Assembly (NCBI RefSeq): GCF_002608075.1
Contig: NZ_LAHA01000003.1
Span: 188,943 to 252,942, forward strand
Reading direction: 5' to 3'
Source: Nostoc linckia z4
GTDB taxonomy: Bacteria > Cyanobacteriota > Cyanobacteriia > Cyanobacteriales > Nostocaceae
DNA length: 64,000 nt
Positions 38,757-48,101 of the stretch are shown here, in pieces. The notes beneath the pieces were generated by a model that was given only the letters and a program-made list of their open reading frames with translations, was not told the DNA's origin and did not search any database. Within the stretch, counting starts at the first letter, position 1, and the number at the start of each line of letters is the position of its first letter. A program made the position numbers and the translations under genes.

Positions 38757-39053
38757 ATGACTATTTTCACTAACTTTCTCCGCTCCTTGGTACTAACGTT
38801 CGTTTTTAGTTTTGTCGCTCCGATTTTTCTGGTTGGCACAGGATTGCTGTTGTTGTTCGTAATCGGTCAGTTTCCTGGCTTACAAGATTTAACTGAGGCC
38901 ATCGCAACTGGAATTGTCCATTTTCTCGCCACTTTCGGTAGTGGTACTCCTCTACGAGGATTATTTGTCATCAGTTTAACCTGTGGTTTTGTTGGTACCC
39001 TGTTTGACATTTACGTTTGTTATCGGGGTCAAATTTTACGAATCGATTCTTAA
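38757..39053 (+). CDS. Small two-helix membrane protein of unknown function
   Basis: 98 residues from the ATG at 38757, with CGGAG about 12 bases upstream; the frame is open upstream to 38676. Two membrane helices (about 8-38 and 65-86) separated by a segment ending ATFGSGTPLRG. I recognise no named domain. The clean length, start signal and hydrophobic pattern support a real gene. Confidence 0.6.
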   Translation: MTIFTNFLRSLVLTFVFSFVAPIFLVGTGLLLLFVIGQFPGLQDLTEAIATGIVHFLATFGSGTPLRGLFVISLTCGFVGTLFDIYVCYRGQILRIDS

Positions 39054-39985
39054 GTAGTGAAAATAGCTTTGATTGAGATACTCATGAATTGACAAAACTA
39101 AAAAAGTTATGTTGACCAAAGTCAAAGTCTTGCTAGAGCATTCTATAGGAATCCGGTTTGATATCTCAAATGATGCGTAGTCAGGCAATAGCCAATAGGC
39201 AACAGGCAAAAGGGTTTCAGAGAATATAGGTGTACGGAGTTATTTTCACCCAATTAAATAGGAGTTCTATAGATAGTCATTAGTTTTGTTCAATAAGTTT
39301 TTTATTAGTTAAAATTACTCATTAAATACTTCTTAAATTATTAGTTATTCATTTCTAACAGGACTTACGCAAGTGTCACAAAAAATCATTTTTTTTGCTT
39401 GTAGTAAGGACTTCAGTCCTTATTAGAGGACTAAAGTCCTTACTACAAACTTAAAATCTCATAACTAGCCTAAATGTGTGACCATAATAAGAATCTGACT
39501 CGATTGATAAAATTATTTGTTTGGGTAGTAAGTAAGGAATCAACCTTTTTAATGTAAGGGCGAGTTTTTCACTCAATCAAGTATGATTTTTGTAACACGA
39601 TTTCACTTTAATGTTGATAAATTTACTCAAGTTTCAGGACTATTCAGTAAAGACGCAACAGGAGAAATGATTTGTATCATTTATTTGCTGAAATAGGATG
39701 ACACCAAATATTCTGCAATTTTCCAGTCGGAAGAATAGCGAACATAGCCTTTATTAACGATCCCAGTGGACGCTAAACTAGAATTTGGTATTTTATATTA
39801 GCCACAATCTACAACAACTCCATCAGCATCCAGCGAAAATGCCACATCAAAGTCTCTGGAAATACAAAAAATTTATTAAAATTTTCAGGAAATTATCCCT
39901 GCTGATGTTTTTTCACAGAACAAAGAAAGTCGTTTGAGCGCTGGGCATCTTATATTAAGTTTATTACGAGGTATGTTGATAACTC
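39054..39985. other. Intergenic region upstream of sppA
   Basis: About 930 bases. It contains the repeat cluster at 39360-39448, listed separately, and otherwise AT-rich DNA without a supported gene. The stretch 39640-39980 has mixed composition but stop codons in all frames. Confidence 0.5.
39360..39448. repeat. AGGACTTACGCA end plus GTAGTAAGGACTT palindrome
   Basis: AGGACTTACGCA at 39360-39371 is a lone copy of the terminal sequence of the 58743-58872 element. Then TTGTAGTAAGGACTT (39399-39413) pairs perfectly with 39434-39448. The interior carries further GGACT/AGTCC dyads. Confidence 0.8.
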
Positions 39986-40807
39986 ATGGTTTGGCCGTTT
40001 AAGCCCAAGTTTAAGAAACAAATTGCGCGCATTGAAATTACTGGTGCGATCGCCGGCGCTACTCGCAAACGCGTCTTAGAAGCCCTGAAAACTGTAGAAG
40101 AAAAAAAATTTCCGGCTTTATTACTGCGTATCGATAGCCCTGGCGGTACAGTGGGAGATTCTCAAGAAATCTACAGTGCCCTCAAGCGTTTGCGGGAAAA
40201 AATTAAAATCGTTGCCAGCTTTGGCAATATTTCGGCTTCTGGAGGAGTCTACATCGGTATGGGAGCCGAACACATCATGGCTAACCCAGGTACGATTACA
40301 GGTAGTATTGGTGTGATTCTGCGTGGGAATAATTTGGAACGCTTATTAGAAAAAATCGGCGTTTCTTTTAAGGTAATTAAGTCCGGCCCTTACAAAGATA
40401 TTTTGGCTTTTGACCGAGAACTAACTCCACCAGAAGCAAACATTCTTCAAGAATTGATTGACACAAGTTATCAGCAGTTTGTCCAAACAGTAGCTGATGC
40501 CCGTTCTTTGGCAGTAGAAACCGTTAGAAGTTTCGCCGATGGACGGATTTTTACTGGGCAGCAAGCCCTAGAATTAGGTATTGTAGACCGCCTGGGTACA
40601 GAAGAAGATGCCCGTCGTTGGACAGCAGAACTAGTGGGACTCGATCCAGAAAAAACTCTTTGCTATACCCTAGAAGAACGTAAACCGTTATTGAGTCGGG
40701 TTCTACCAGGGAGCCGCCAGGTTTCATCCGGACTTCGATCTGGAATAGATTGGCTGGAATTTGAAATGTCTACTAGTGGTTTACCCTTGTGGTTGTATCG
40801 ACCCTAA
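39986..40807 (+). CDS. sppA: Signal peptide peptidase SppA, S49 family
   Basis: 273 residues. Serine protease that degrades cleaved signal peptides and other membrane peptides, forming an oligomeric ring. The catalytic dyad reads as Ser85 (ISASGGVYIG) and Lys132 (VIKSGPYKDI). RIDSPGGTVGDSQEIYSALK and ANPGTITGSIGVI are family motifs. It is the short single-domain form and lacks a clear N-terminal membrane helix, so it may be soluble or peripheral. GAGG occurs about 18 bases before the ATG. The next gene, aroH, follows after a heptamer hairpin. Confidence 0.93.
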   Translation: MVWPFKPKFKKQIARIEITGAIAGATRKRVLEALKTVEEKKFPALLLRIDSPGGTVGDSQEIYSALKRLREKIKIVASFGNISASGGVYIGMGAEHIMANPGTITGSIGVILRGNNLERLLEKIGVSFKVIKSGPYKDILAFDRELTPPEANILQELIDTSYQQFVQTVADARSLAVETVRSFADGRIFTGQQALELGIVDRLGTEEDARRWTAELVGLDPEKTLCYTLEERKPLLSRVLPGSRQVSSGLRSGIDWLEFEMSTSGLPLWLYRP

Positions 40808-40810
40808 CAT

Positions 40811-40888
40811 CAGTTAGGAGTTAAGAGTCAGAAGTTAAGAGTTTTAACTCCTAACTCCTAACTCCTAACTCCTGACTCCTAACTTTTC
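40811..40888. repeat. Heptamer hairpin (AGTTAGG / CCTAACT)
   Basis: AGTTAGGAGTTAAGAGTCAG units are followed by tandem complementary CTCCTAA heptamers (40845-40885), forming a hairpin between sppA and aroH. The aroH ribosome-binding site follows directly. Confidence 0.75.
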
Positions 40889-40909
40889 TGTTTTAAGGAG
40901 GATTTTGGC

Positions 40910-41323
40910 GTGGAGTGGCAAATGCGGGCTATTCGCGGGGCAACAACAGTTGCCGAAAATACTGTTGAAGCAATGCGAGAAGTGGTTACAGAATTACTTG
41001 ATGAACTAGAAAACCGGAATCAATTCCAAACGAGTGACATTATTAGTGTCACTTTTTCAGTGACACGGGATTTAGATGCTATTTTTCCGGCTGCCATCGC
41101 CAGATCGCGTCCGGGTTGGGATAATGTGGCAATGTTAGATGTCCAACAAATGCATGTCGAAGGCAGTTTACAGCGCTGTATCCGCTTCTTAATTCACGCC
41201 TACCTGCCAGCTTCCGCCTCAATTCATCATATTTATTTACGCAATGCCGCTAGCTTGCGTCCAGACTGGAGTTTGCCACAGTCTTTACAAACTTCACAGC
41301 CAGCAGTTAAGTCAAAAGTGTAA
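40910..41323 (+). CDS. aroH: Chorismate mutase, AroH type
   Basis: 137 residues from a GTG at 40910, chosen because AAGGAGG lies 8 bases upstream at ideal spacing; an ATG at 40922 has none. The enzyme rearranges chorismate to prephenate for Phe and Tyr synthesis. It is the trimeric B. subtilis AroH fold: MRAIRGATTV at the start, then SVTFSVTRDLDAIFPA, and HVEGSLQRCIRFLIH with the catalytic Arg in CIRFL. Single-function enzyme, cytosolic. Confidence 0.93.
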   Translation: MEWQMRAIRGATTVAENTVEAMREVVTELLDELENRNQFQTSDIISVTFSVTRDLDAIFPAAIARSRPGWDNVAMLDVQQMHVEGSLQRCIRFLIHAYLPASASIHHIYLRNAASLRPDWSLPQSLQTSQPAVKSKV

Positions 41324-41357
41324 ATTATTTAGACAAATATGTAAAAAAGAAAATTGA

Positions 41358-41519
41358 ATAAACTATTACATTGGTAATTGGGCTGCTGAACGTGGTGTTA
41401 TTGATGGGAAAATATTACTAACTTTTTGTTGTGATTTGCCATTGAAGGAACACATTCAAAAATATGGAATTGTACAGCGATCGCACTCAGTTGATTTTGA
41501 AGGCTTGTGTTGCTCATGA
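41358..41519 (+). pseudogene. Possible coding remnant, 53 codons
   Basis: Directly after a TGA, the frame reads INYYIGNWAAERG, VIDGKILLTFCCDLPL, KEHIQKYGIVQRSHS and ends at TGA. It looks protein-like (mixed hydrophobic and charged pattern, two HIP1 octamers nearby) but has no start codon or partner. I cannot name a family. Likely a gene fragment; chance is not excluded. Confidence 0.3.
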
Positions 41520-41558
41520 TGTACTGTTGTCACGTAGCGATCGCTTTATCTAACAACA

Positions 41559-42458
41559 CTATTCCTTATGATGATTAAATCTAATTCCTAAAAAAATGTC
41601 ATAAAGAAATTCAAAAAAGTCTTTTTTTTGTAACAAACCAGAAGTCTGATAACAACCTTTTTCATCTAAAAGAGGCTTCATCAAGTAATAAGTAGGCTGG
41701 TAATTATACCAAGGAATAGAAGGCCATAAATGATGAATTAAGTGATAGTTTTGTCCTAATATCAAGATATTAAGAATTGAATTAGGATAAACACGGGCAT
41801 TTTTCCAGCGATCGCGCTCTAAAAAAGGACGATGAGGCAAATAATCAAAAAATAATCCTAGTGTTATCCCGACTACAAAAGCCGGAACTAACCAAAAATT
41901 AAGAATGTAACCTAAAAAATGGTACTGAACTGAAATATATATTATTGAAGCGACAATTAAACGACTAATGAACCATTCTAATAGCTCATATTTCCGCCAC
42001 AATCGGCGTTGAAAGAAAAATACTTCATGATACAAAAACCGAAATGCAATTAACCACAAAGGCCCGCCTGTAGAGACATAATGATCTGGGTCATCTTTGG
42101 GGTGATTCACATGGCCATGATGCTGCAAATGTACTCGTGTAAATACTGGAAAAGCAAAAGCCAACATCAATGCACTACCATGTCCTAATATTGCATTAAT
42201 TATTCGATTGCGATGGGCAGATTGATGACAGGCATCGTGAATTACTGTCCCTGCACAATGCAAGGCAATAGTATTAACACTAAAACATAGCCAGTGCGGC
42301 CATTCCCAAAGCCAGTAACCAAAGTTAGATAACACCAACATTCCTACAGCAGCCGAAAACAGCAGTTGTGTTGGATTGAAATCACCAGGAGGTGCTAAAA
42401 ATTCTTTTGGCGGGATTGTTAATGGCTTTTGTGCCTCCGACGCAAGCATTATTGACAT
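41559..42458 (-). CDS. crtR: Beta-carotene hydroxylase CrtR
   Basis: 299 residues from the ATG at 42458 with AAGGA 5 bases upstream. Membrane di-iron enzyme of the fatty-acid-desaturase superfamily that hydroxylates beta-ionone rings to give zeaxanthin or myxol-type carotenoids. Histidine boxes are visible: HDACHQSAH, HLQHHGH and HLIHHLWP, plus another at DYLPHRP. Several membrane helices. The HDACHQSAHRN box and length match cyanobacterial CrtR rather than CrtO or CrtW ketolases. Single gene. Confidence 0.88.
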   Translation of the reverse strand: MSIMLASEAQKPLTIPPKEFLAPPGDFNPTQLLFSAAVGMLVLSNFGYWLWEWPHWLCFSVNTIALHCAGTVIHDACHQSAHRNRIINAILGHGSALMLAFAFPVFTRVHLQHHGHVNHPKDDPDHYVSTGGPLWLIAFRFLYHEVFFFQRRLWRKYELLEWFISRLIVASIIYISVQYHFLGYILNFWLVPAFVVGITLGLFFDYLPHRPFLERDRWKNARVYPNSILNILILGQNYHLIHHLWPSIPWYNYQPTYYLMKPLLDEKGCYQTSGLLQKKDFFEFLYDIFLGIRFNHHKE

Positions 42459-42886
42459 TGAATCCTTACTTTTCGATCAAACATTACGAATATACGATAA
42501 AGATTAGGGAATAGTAAAGATTTATAAATTTTTATATACCAAGATTTATCCAGAGCTTAGCCTATCGGCAGATGAATAAAGTTATGATTCCAGACGAGGC
42601 TTAGTCTTTGCTCATGAGTAGGGTGTCAAGGGAGATGAGGGATCAGGTGAGGCGGGGAAAAGGTTAAAGGTTAAAGGGAAAAGGAATAAATTTAATCTTT
42701 CCCCTTTTCCCCGGTTGGTGAGCTTGTCGAACCATACCGCTTTCCCTTACCCCATAACCTGTTTAGCCCATGCCCATTTCTTCTATAACCCTACTCTAAC
42801 TGCTTAAATCTTATAGCAGTGACCAGAAAGGAGATGCCATTTAAAGTTACGATGACTTCCCAGATAGCTCCCTAAATTCAGCCCCT
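42459..42886. repeat. Intergenic region with fold-back GGGAAAAGG repeats
   Basis: About 430 bases between crtR and pyk, divergent genes. From 42628 to 42735 it holds GGGGAAAAGGTTAAAGG units, the complementary CCCCTTTTCCCC and GGTTGGTGAGCTTGTCGAAC. The last 25 bases of this (42711-42735) recur in exact inverse at 61365-61389. Promoters of both genes should lie here. Confidence 0.7.
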
Positions 42887-44653
42887 ATGCAATTAAGAGA
42901 TTCTCTACGCCGGACAAAAATTGTCGCTACTATTGGTCCCGCCACAAGCAGTCCTGAAATGCTGAAGGCGATTATTGAAGCGGGAGCAACGACACTGCGG
43001 CTAAACTTCTCCCACGGGACTCATGCAGATCATCAGCGTAATATTCGCTTAATTAGACAAACTGCTTTTGAACTTAATCAACCAGTAGCTATTCTCCAAG
43101 ATTTACAGGGCCCAAAAATTCGCTTGGGAAAGTTTGACAATGGATCTATAGTTGTAGCAAAAGGCGATCGCTTCACCTTAACAAATCGCCCGGTTATTGG
43201 TACGCAGGAAATTAGCTGTGTTACCTATGATTATTTAGCCCAAGAAGTTCCGGTTGGTGCAAAAATTCTCCTTGATGATGGACGAGTAGAAATGCTAGTG
43301 GAGGAAATTAACCGCGATAAAGGTGATTTGCACTGTCGCGTTACCGTGGCTGGAAAACTTTCTAACAATAAAGGCGTTAACTTTCCAGGAGTTTACCTAT
43401 CAATTAAGGCAATGACCGACAAAGACCGAGAGGATCTGATGTTTGGTCTAGATCAAGGTGTAGATTGGGTAGCACTTTCCTTTGTCCGTAATCCCCAGGA
43501 TTTAATGGAAATTAAAGAGCTAATTTCCAGTACAGGTAAACAAGTGCCGGTGATTGCCAAAATTGAAAAACACGAGGCCATTGAACAAATGGAAGCGGTT
43601 TTGGCTTTGTGTGATGGCGTAATGGTGGCCAGAGGCGATTTGGGCGTAGAACTACCAGCAGAAGATGTCCCCGTCCTGCAAAAGCGGCTGATTGCAACAG
43701 CAAATCGCTTAGGAATTCCCATCATCACTGCCACTCAGATGTTAGACAGCATGGTGAGCAATCCTCGTCCAACTCGTGCCGAAGTGTCAGATGTAGCCAA
43801 TGCGATTTTAGACGGCACGGACGCAGTGATGCTTTCCAATGAAACTGCTGTAGGTAATTACCCAGTGGAAGCAGTGGCTACAATGGCACGCATCGCCGAG
43901 CGCATCGAGCAAGAGGAAGCGGACTCAGCAGTACGTCAACTTAGAGATACCAGACGCTCTATTCCCAACGCTATTAGCCAAGCTGTGAGTCAAATTGCCG
44001 AACAACTGGGAGCCGCAGCAATCATGACTCTAACCCAAACGGGAGCAACAGCTCGCAATGTCTCAAAATTTCGTCCCCATACACCAGTTTTAGCTGTCAC
44101 ACCCCATGTGAACGTGGCGCGACAACTACAAATGGTATGGGGAGTAAAACCATTGCTAGTACTGGGATTGCCTTCCACAGGTCAAACATTCCAAGCTGCA
44201 ATCAACGTGGCTCAGGAACTCAAATTACTATCTGAAGGAGATTTGGTAGTCATGACTGCCGGTACACTCCAGGGAGTTTCTGGTTCCACAGATTTGATTA
44301 AAGTTGAGGTAGTAACAGCAATACTAGGCCATGGAATAGGATTAGGCCAGGGTTCGGTGAGCGGTCGCGCACGGGTGGCTAATACTGACATGGATGTTAG
44401 TAACTTTAATCCCGGAGATATTCTGGTTGCTTCCCGCACTAATGCCCATTTTGTAGAGGCAATTCGCAAAGCTGCTGGGATTATTACGGAAGATGAAAGT
44501 CTAACAAGTCACGCAGCAGTCATCGGTTTACGTCTTGGTGTGCCAGTGATTGTCGGCGTCAAGCAGGCGACGCAAGCAATTCGCGACGGCGCAATTATAA
44601 CCCTGGATTTACAACGGGGTTTGATCTACTCTGGGGCGGTGAAAACGTCTTAG
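42887..44653 (+). CDS. pyk: Pyruvate kinase with C-terminal PEP-utilising domain
   Basis: 588 residues. Converts phosphoenolpyruvate and ADP to pyruvate and ATP. The N-terminal barrel shows RRTKIVATIGPATSS, LRLNFSHGTHADH, VPVIAKIEKHEAIEQ (catalytic Lys) and VMVARGDLGVELP (metal site). The allosteric domain is about 350-470. An extra domain from about 485 to 588 contains SGRARVANTDMDVSNFNPGD and TSHAAVIGLRLGVPVIVG, the mobile phosphohistidine domain of PEP synthase-type enzymes. This extra domain is known in cyanobacterial and Bacillus pyruvate kinases; here its His is in TSHAAV. Confidence 0.94.
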   Translation: MQLRDSLRRTKIVATIGPATSSPEMLKAIIEAGATTLRLNFSHGTHADHQRNIRLIRQTAFELNQPVAILQDLQGPKIRLGKFDNGSIVVAKGDRFTLTNRPVIGTQEISCVTYDYLAQEVPVGAKILLDDGRVEMLVEEINRDKGDLHCRVTVAGKLSNNKGVNFPGVYLSIKAMTDKDREDLMFGLDQGVDWVALSFVRNPQDLMEIKELISSTGKQVPVIAKIEKHEAIEQMEAVLALCDGVMVARGDLGVELPAEDVPVLQKRLIATANRLGIPIITATQMLDSMVSNPRPTRAEVSDVANAILDGTDAVMLSNETAVGNYPVEAVATMARIAERIEQEEADSAVRQLRDTRRSIPNAISQAVSQIAEQLGAAAIMTLTQTGATARNVSKFRPHTPVLAVTPHVNVARQLQMVWGVKPLLVLGLPSTGQTFQAAINVAQELKLLSEGDLVVMTAGTLQGVSGSTDLIKVEVVTAILGHGIGLGQGSVSGRARVANTDMDVSNFNPGDILVASRTNAHFVEAIRKAAGIITEDESLTSHAAVIGLRLGVPVIVGVKQATQAIRDGAIITLDLQRGLIYSGAVKTS

Positions 44654-44669
44654 TACTGGGGATTGGCTT

Positions 44670-44781
44670 TGCTAAGGGAAAAGGGGAAAGGTTAAAGGGA
44701 AAAGGAGGGATCTTTCGTTTACCCTTTGCCCCATACCCCATCCCCAATGCCCCATGCCCAATGCCCAATGCCCAATGCCCT
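44670..44781. repeat. GGGAAAAGG and CCCAATG repeats between pyk and the M61 gene
   Basis: GGGAAAAGGGGAAAGGTTAA units, then tandem CCCAATG/CCCATGC heptamers ending at the stop codon region of the convergent peptidase gene. Confidence 0.7.
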
Positions 44782-46561
44782 AAACAATTGCGATCGCTAC
44801 CCCAAGCCATGCGGCAAAGTTTTGCTGCTGTGTAGAATTGGGAGAATCAACAGGTTTCACTTGATACCTGGTAGGATTTGGTGAACCTAGTTTAATGGAA
44901 TAAGTACGCAGTTCGTCTTGGTGAAAAACTGCGACCTCAATGCGATCGCTTGCTTGGTAATCTTTGAGGCGATCGCTTAAAGTATTGGCTGTTACCTTAA
45001 TTCCATTAATTGCCAGTAATTCATCACCCGCATCAATTCCCCCTATTTGTGCGGGTGAACCTGTTTCTACAAACTTAATAATCTCCCGTCCATTTTCAGT
45101 ATTGATTCTGACACCAAAGTATGGTTCTTCCTGCTGTTCTGCTACTAACTGTAAACCAAAGGGTTCTAAATACTGATTAAATGGCAAATCTTCAGTGGTA
45201 TGAATGTAGCGCTCGAAAAAGTCAGCTAAATCAATTCCTGCCACAGATTCTATAACTTCTTGCAACTGTTCTTGGGTATAGCCAATTTCGGCTTCTCCAA
45301 ATTGCTGCCACATTTTCAGCATTACGTCATCGAGGGAACGCTGATTGCTGTGAGTTGAGCGAATCAATAAATCCAGCAATAGCGATATCATTTCTCCTTT
45401 TAAATAATAGGAAATTTGGGAATTACCGCTATTGGCATCTGGCCGATACAGTTTAATCCAAGCATCGAAACTCGACTCAGCAAGAGGCTGTACTTTCCGC
45501 CCCGGTGTAGTCTCATATCTGGTAATTTCTTTACTTAAATGATTCAGATAGGACTTAGCATCATAAATTCCTGCCCGCAAAGGAATTAACAAATCGTAGT
45601 AACTAGTAGTCCCTTCACAAAACCACAAGCATGGAGTGTAATTTTCCTGGTCATAGTCAAAAACCTCTAATGCTTTTGGGCGAATTCGCTTGACATTCCA
45701 CAAGTGAAAGAACTCATGTGCTACTAATTGCAGAAAGCGATCGTATTTTTCTGGAACGCGAAACCCAAAACGCTGATAAATTAAGGAACAAGAATTTTTA
45801 TGTTCCAAACCCCCAAAAGCTTGACTAAATAAATGTAACAAAAACACATATCGTTCATAGGGCAAACCGCCGAACATCTGTGCTTCTACCTGAATAATTT
45901 TTTGGATATCAGCAATCATCTGCTGAATTTGATAATTCCCTTGTCCCCAAATTGCCAATTCATGGGGTTTACCCAAAACCTCAAATTGATATAATTCGTG
46001 GCGACCAATTTCAAATGGGCTATCCACGAGAGTATCAAAATCGCTAGCCAAAAAAGTATTCGTTTCGTTGTTAATGGCAGGTAAAGCAGTAGTGACCCGC
46101 CATTCTGGGTACGGTGGTACGATGGTGACACGAATCGGTTGTTTTTCCCAGCCAGGTATTCTAAAAAATATTGCTGCACCGTTGAAATAACCGTGGGTAG
46201 CATCCAAGTGATTTGTCCGTACCGATAGCTCATTGGCAAAAATGCGGTAACGTACAGTTAATTCTGAAACACCTATTTTATCTACCTGCCAATGGTTTTT
46301 ACTGTTTTTCTGCCAAGGCAAAGGCTTGTCGTCCGCAAAAGCCACAAAATCCTGTAAGTTTTTGGCGTATTCCCGAACCAAGTATGACCCTGGTGTCCAT
46401 ACTGGCAGTTTTAAATCAAGAATCGGCCAGGGATAATTCACAAGGCGTAAAGTCACCTCAAACAGATGAGTTTCTGGTTCAGGCATTGCCACCAAGTAAT
46501 GAATCGTTGGTGCAGTTTCCTGGATATAACTATTAGGGCGAGATGCAGTTGCTTCAGTCAT
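44780..46561 (-). CDS. M61 family peptidase with PDZ domain
   Basis: 593 residues. Zinc metallopeptidase of the glycyl aminopeptidase family. An N-terminal beta domain (about 20-190: VTLRLVNYPWPILDLKLPVW, TPGSYLVREYAKNLQDF) precedes the thermolysin-like catalytic domain, which has VAHEFFHLWNVKR as HExxH followed by WFCEGTTSYY, the third ligand region. The C-terminal PDZ domain (about 470-560: FGVRINTENGREI, GSPAQIGGIDAGDELLAING) may bind substrates. No signal peptide is visible, so it is probably cytosolic. Convergent with pyk. Confidence 0.9.
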   Translation of the reverse strand: MTEATASRPNSYIQETAPTIHYLVAMPEPETHLFEVTLRLVNYPWPILDLKLPVWTPGSYLVREYAKNLQDFVAFADDKPLPWQKNSKNHWQVDKIGVSELTVRYRIFANELSVRTNHLDATHGYFNGAAIFFRIPGWEKQPIRVTIVPPYPEWRVTTALPAINNETNTFLASDFDTLVDSPFEIGRHELYQFEVLGKPHELAIWGQGNYQIQQMIADIQKIIQVEAQMFGGLPYERYVFLLHLFSQAFGGLEHKNSCSLIYQRFGFRVPEKYDRFLQLVAHEFFHLWNVKRIRPKALEVFDYDQENYTPCLWFCEGTTSYYDLLIPLRAGIYDAKSYLNHLSKEITRYETTPGRKVQPLAESSFDAWIKLYRPDANSGNSQISYYLKGEMISLLLDLLIRSTHSNQRSLDDVMLKMWQQFGEAEIGYTQEQLQEVIESVAGIDLADFFERYIHTTEDLPFNQYLEPFGLQLVAEQQEEPYFGVRINTENGREIIKFVETGSPAQIGGIDAGDELLAINGIKVTANTLSDRLKDYQASDRIEVAVFHQDELRTYSIKLGSPNPTRYQVKPVDSPNSTQQQNFAAWLGVAIAIV

Positions 46562-46704
46562 CTTGTCTGCTGGAGTAAATATAAATGAGATTATTAGATT
46601 TGTCCCATTAATGACAAATTTGTTTTTTTATGCTTTGCGTCCAGACAAATGAAGCTGTATATAGAAGCAAATACTATCTAACAAAAGCTTTTACTTATTC
46701 TCAA

Positions 46705-46775
46705 AGCGGGCGGCGGGAATCGAACCCGCATTAATAGCTTGGAAGGCTATAGTTTTACCACTAAACTACGCCCGC
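46705..46775 (-). tRNA. tRNA-Gly (UCC)
   Basis: The complement reads GCGGGCG acceptor, GTTTAGTGGTAAAAC D-arm, ATAGC-CTTCCAA-GCTAT anticodon arm with anticodon TCC, CGGGT-TCGAATC T-arm and matching CGCCCGC acceptor end. All four stems pair. 71 bases, with no encoded CCA. Confidence 0.95.
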
Positions 46776-46829
46776 AAGTTTCCAACTTCTGAATTATAAC
46801 ACACTTATAAAAAAAATTCAAATATTTAA

Positions 46830-48101
46830 TTAATTGGAATTGGCAGACTGAATTTTGATTCGGACATACAGATTGCTGAAATCTGGTTTTGTACCATCTT
46901 GATTCTGGGCTGGAAGAAAGTTCTCGGTTCGGAAAATTTGGTTTAGGATTTGCTCATATGTACTTTTTTCGCTTCCCAGTGTTGCTGGTTGTATTTCTAA
47001 AACTATGGCTTGTTGAAAGTTGCCATTGCGATCGATTACTAAGCTGGCTAAAAGTTGTGCTGGCTGAAGTCCAGAATTTTGGGGGAGAAAACTGGGGTCA
47101 AATTGTTTTGTATTACTACCTCTATATACAGCGATCGCATCTGGCAAACCATCCTGTATAAATTTTCCTGATTTTATCAAGTTACTCACTTCATCTCTAA
47201 GTAAAGGAGCTACGATCGCTACTGATGCTCCCTGAGTAGAAGTTGGTGTAGTTTCCCTTGGTGGAATTGGCGGAGTTTGTCCTGTGGGAGTTGGTGAAGT
47301 TTGCCCAAGGGGAGTTGGCGGAATTTGTCCTGTGGGAGTTGGCGAAGTTTGCCCAAGGGGAGTTGGCGCACTTCCACTTGGTGGAGTTAGCGGAGTTTGT
47401 GGGGTAGGAGTTGGTGTAGTTCCCCTTGGTGGAGTTGGTGTAGTTTGTGGAGTAGGAGTTGGTGTAGTTCCCCTTGGTGGAGTTGGTGTAGTTTGTGGGG
47501 TAGGAGTTGGTGTAGTTCCCCTTGGTGGAGTTGGTGTAGTTTGTGGGGTAGGAGTTGATGGAAGGCCTGATGGTAGCGGCGTTCCCTTTCCTAATTTTAA
47601 ATCTTGACGGCGGTTCCAAGGAAGATTACCCACTGGAATTGTAGGTGTAGGTGTAGCTGTGGGTGTAGGTATCGGCTTGGGAACTTTTTTTTGCAAAGAG
47701 GGTTGATTATTAGTTGGAGAAATATCGGTTTTTCTCTGTGATTGGAGATTATCGGCAGACTTAATTGCAGTAGAATTTTGATTTTTTGGCGTAGTTCTTG
47801 CTGCTACAGACTTTTGAGTTGAAGATAATTTCTTTGGTGAAATTATTTTAGCTGTTGATTGCGATTTGCTTGTTGATTTTTTTGGAGGAGCAACGTCTAT
47901 CAATTCAATGGGTATCGTGGATTGACTTTCCTGAGGAAACCAGAGAATAAATATATTTGATGAGCGCATCAACAACCAGAACACCAGCAAGTGGAGAGAC
48001 ACTGAAGCGACGGTGACAGAAATCCACAAACCTGGTGGATCGGTGTGTCGCCTCCAGACTTTGGCTGGAATTGGAGTTTTGTCTGCAACCGATGGTTCCA
48101 T
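46830..48101 (-). CDS. TonB-like protein with Pro/Thr repeat linker
   Basis: 423 residues. One N-terminal membrane helix (about 26-55, LWISVTVASVSLHLLVFWLL), then IPIELIDVAPPKK, which resembles the periplasmic start of TonB proteins. A long linker contains Pro/Thr repeats (TPTPTPQTTPTPPRGT, 16 residues). A C-terminal domain about 310-420 has QPAQLLASLVIDRNGNFQQA and QILNQIFRTENFLPA, like TonB C-terminal domains. It would span the periplasm to energise outer-membrane receptors. No ExbB/ExbD genes are in the window. The repeat part is encoded by near-identical 48-bp DNA units. Confidence 0.75.
   Translation of the reverse strand: MEPSVADKTPIPAKVWRRHTDPPGLWISVTVASVSLHLLVFWLLMRSSNIFILWFPQESQSTIPIELIDVAPPKKSTSKSQSTAKIISPKKLSSTQKSVAARTTPKNQNSTAIKSADNLQSQRKTDISPTNNQPSLQKKVPKPIPTPTATPTPTIPVGNLPWNRRQDLKLGKGTPLPSGLPSTPTPQTTPTPPRGTTPTPTPQTTPTPPRGTTPTPTPQTTPTPPRGTTPTPTPQTPLTPPSGSAPTPLGQTSPTPTGQIPPTPLGQTSPTPTGQTPPIPPRETTPTSTQGASVAIVAPLLRDEVSNLIKSGKFIQDGLPDAIAVYRGSNTKQFDPSFLPQNSGLQPAQLLASLVIDRNGNFQQAIVLEIQPATLGSEKSTYEQILNQIFRTENFLPAQNQDGTKPDFSNLYVRIKIQSANSN
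47275..47570. repeat. 48-bp tandem repeat inside the TonB-like gene
   Basis: At least three near-identical 48-bp units (47400-47560), each encoding 16 Pro/Thr-rich residues, followed by degenerate units at 47275-47400 encoding TPTGQTPP-type sequence. The repeat keeps the frame and is probably variable in copy number. Confidence 0.85.

Noticed and set aside
47197..47619. Alternative frame encoding NYTNST repeats
   Set aside because: It is the shifted reading of the TonB linker repeat; the Pro/Thr frame continues into conserved domains on both sides.
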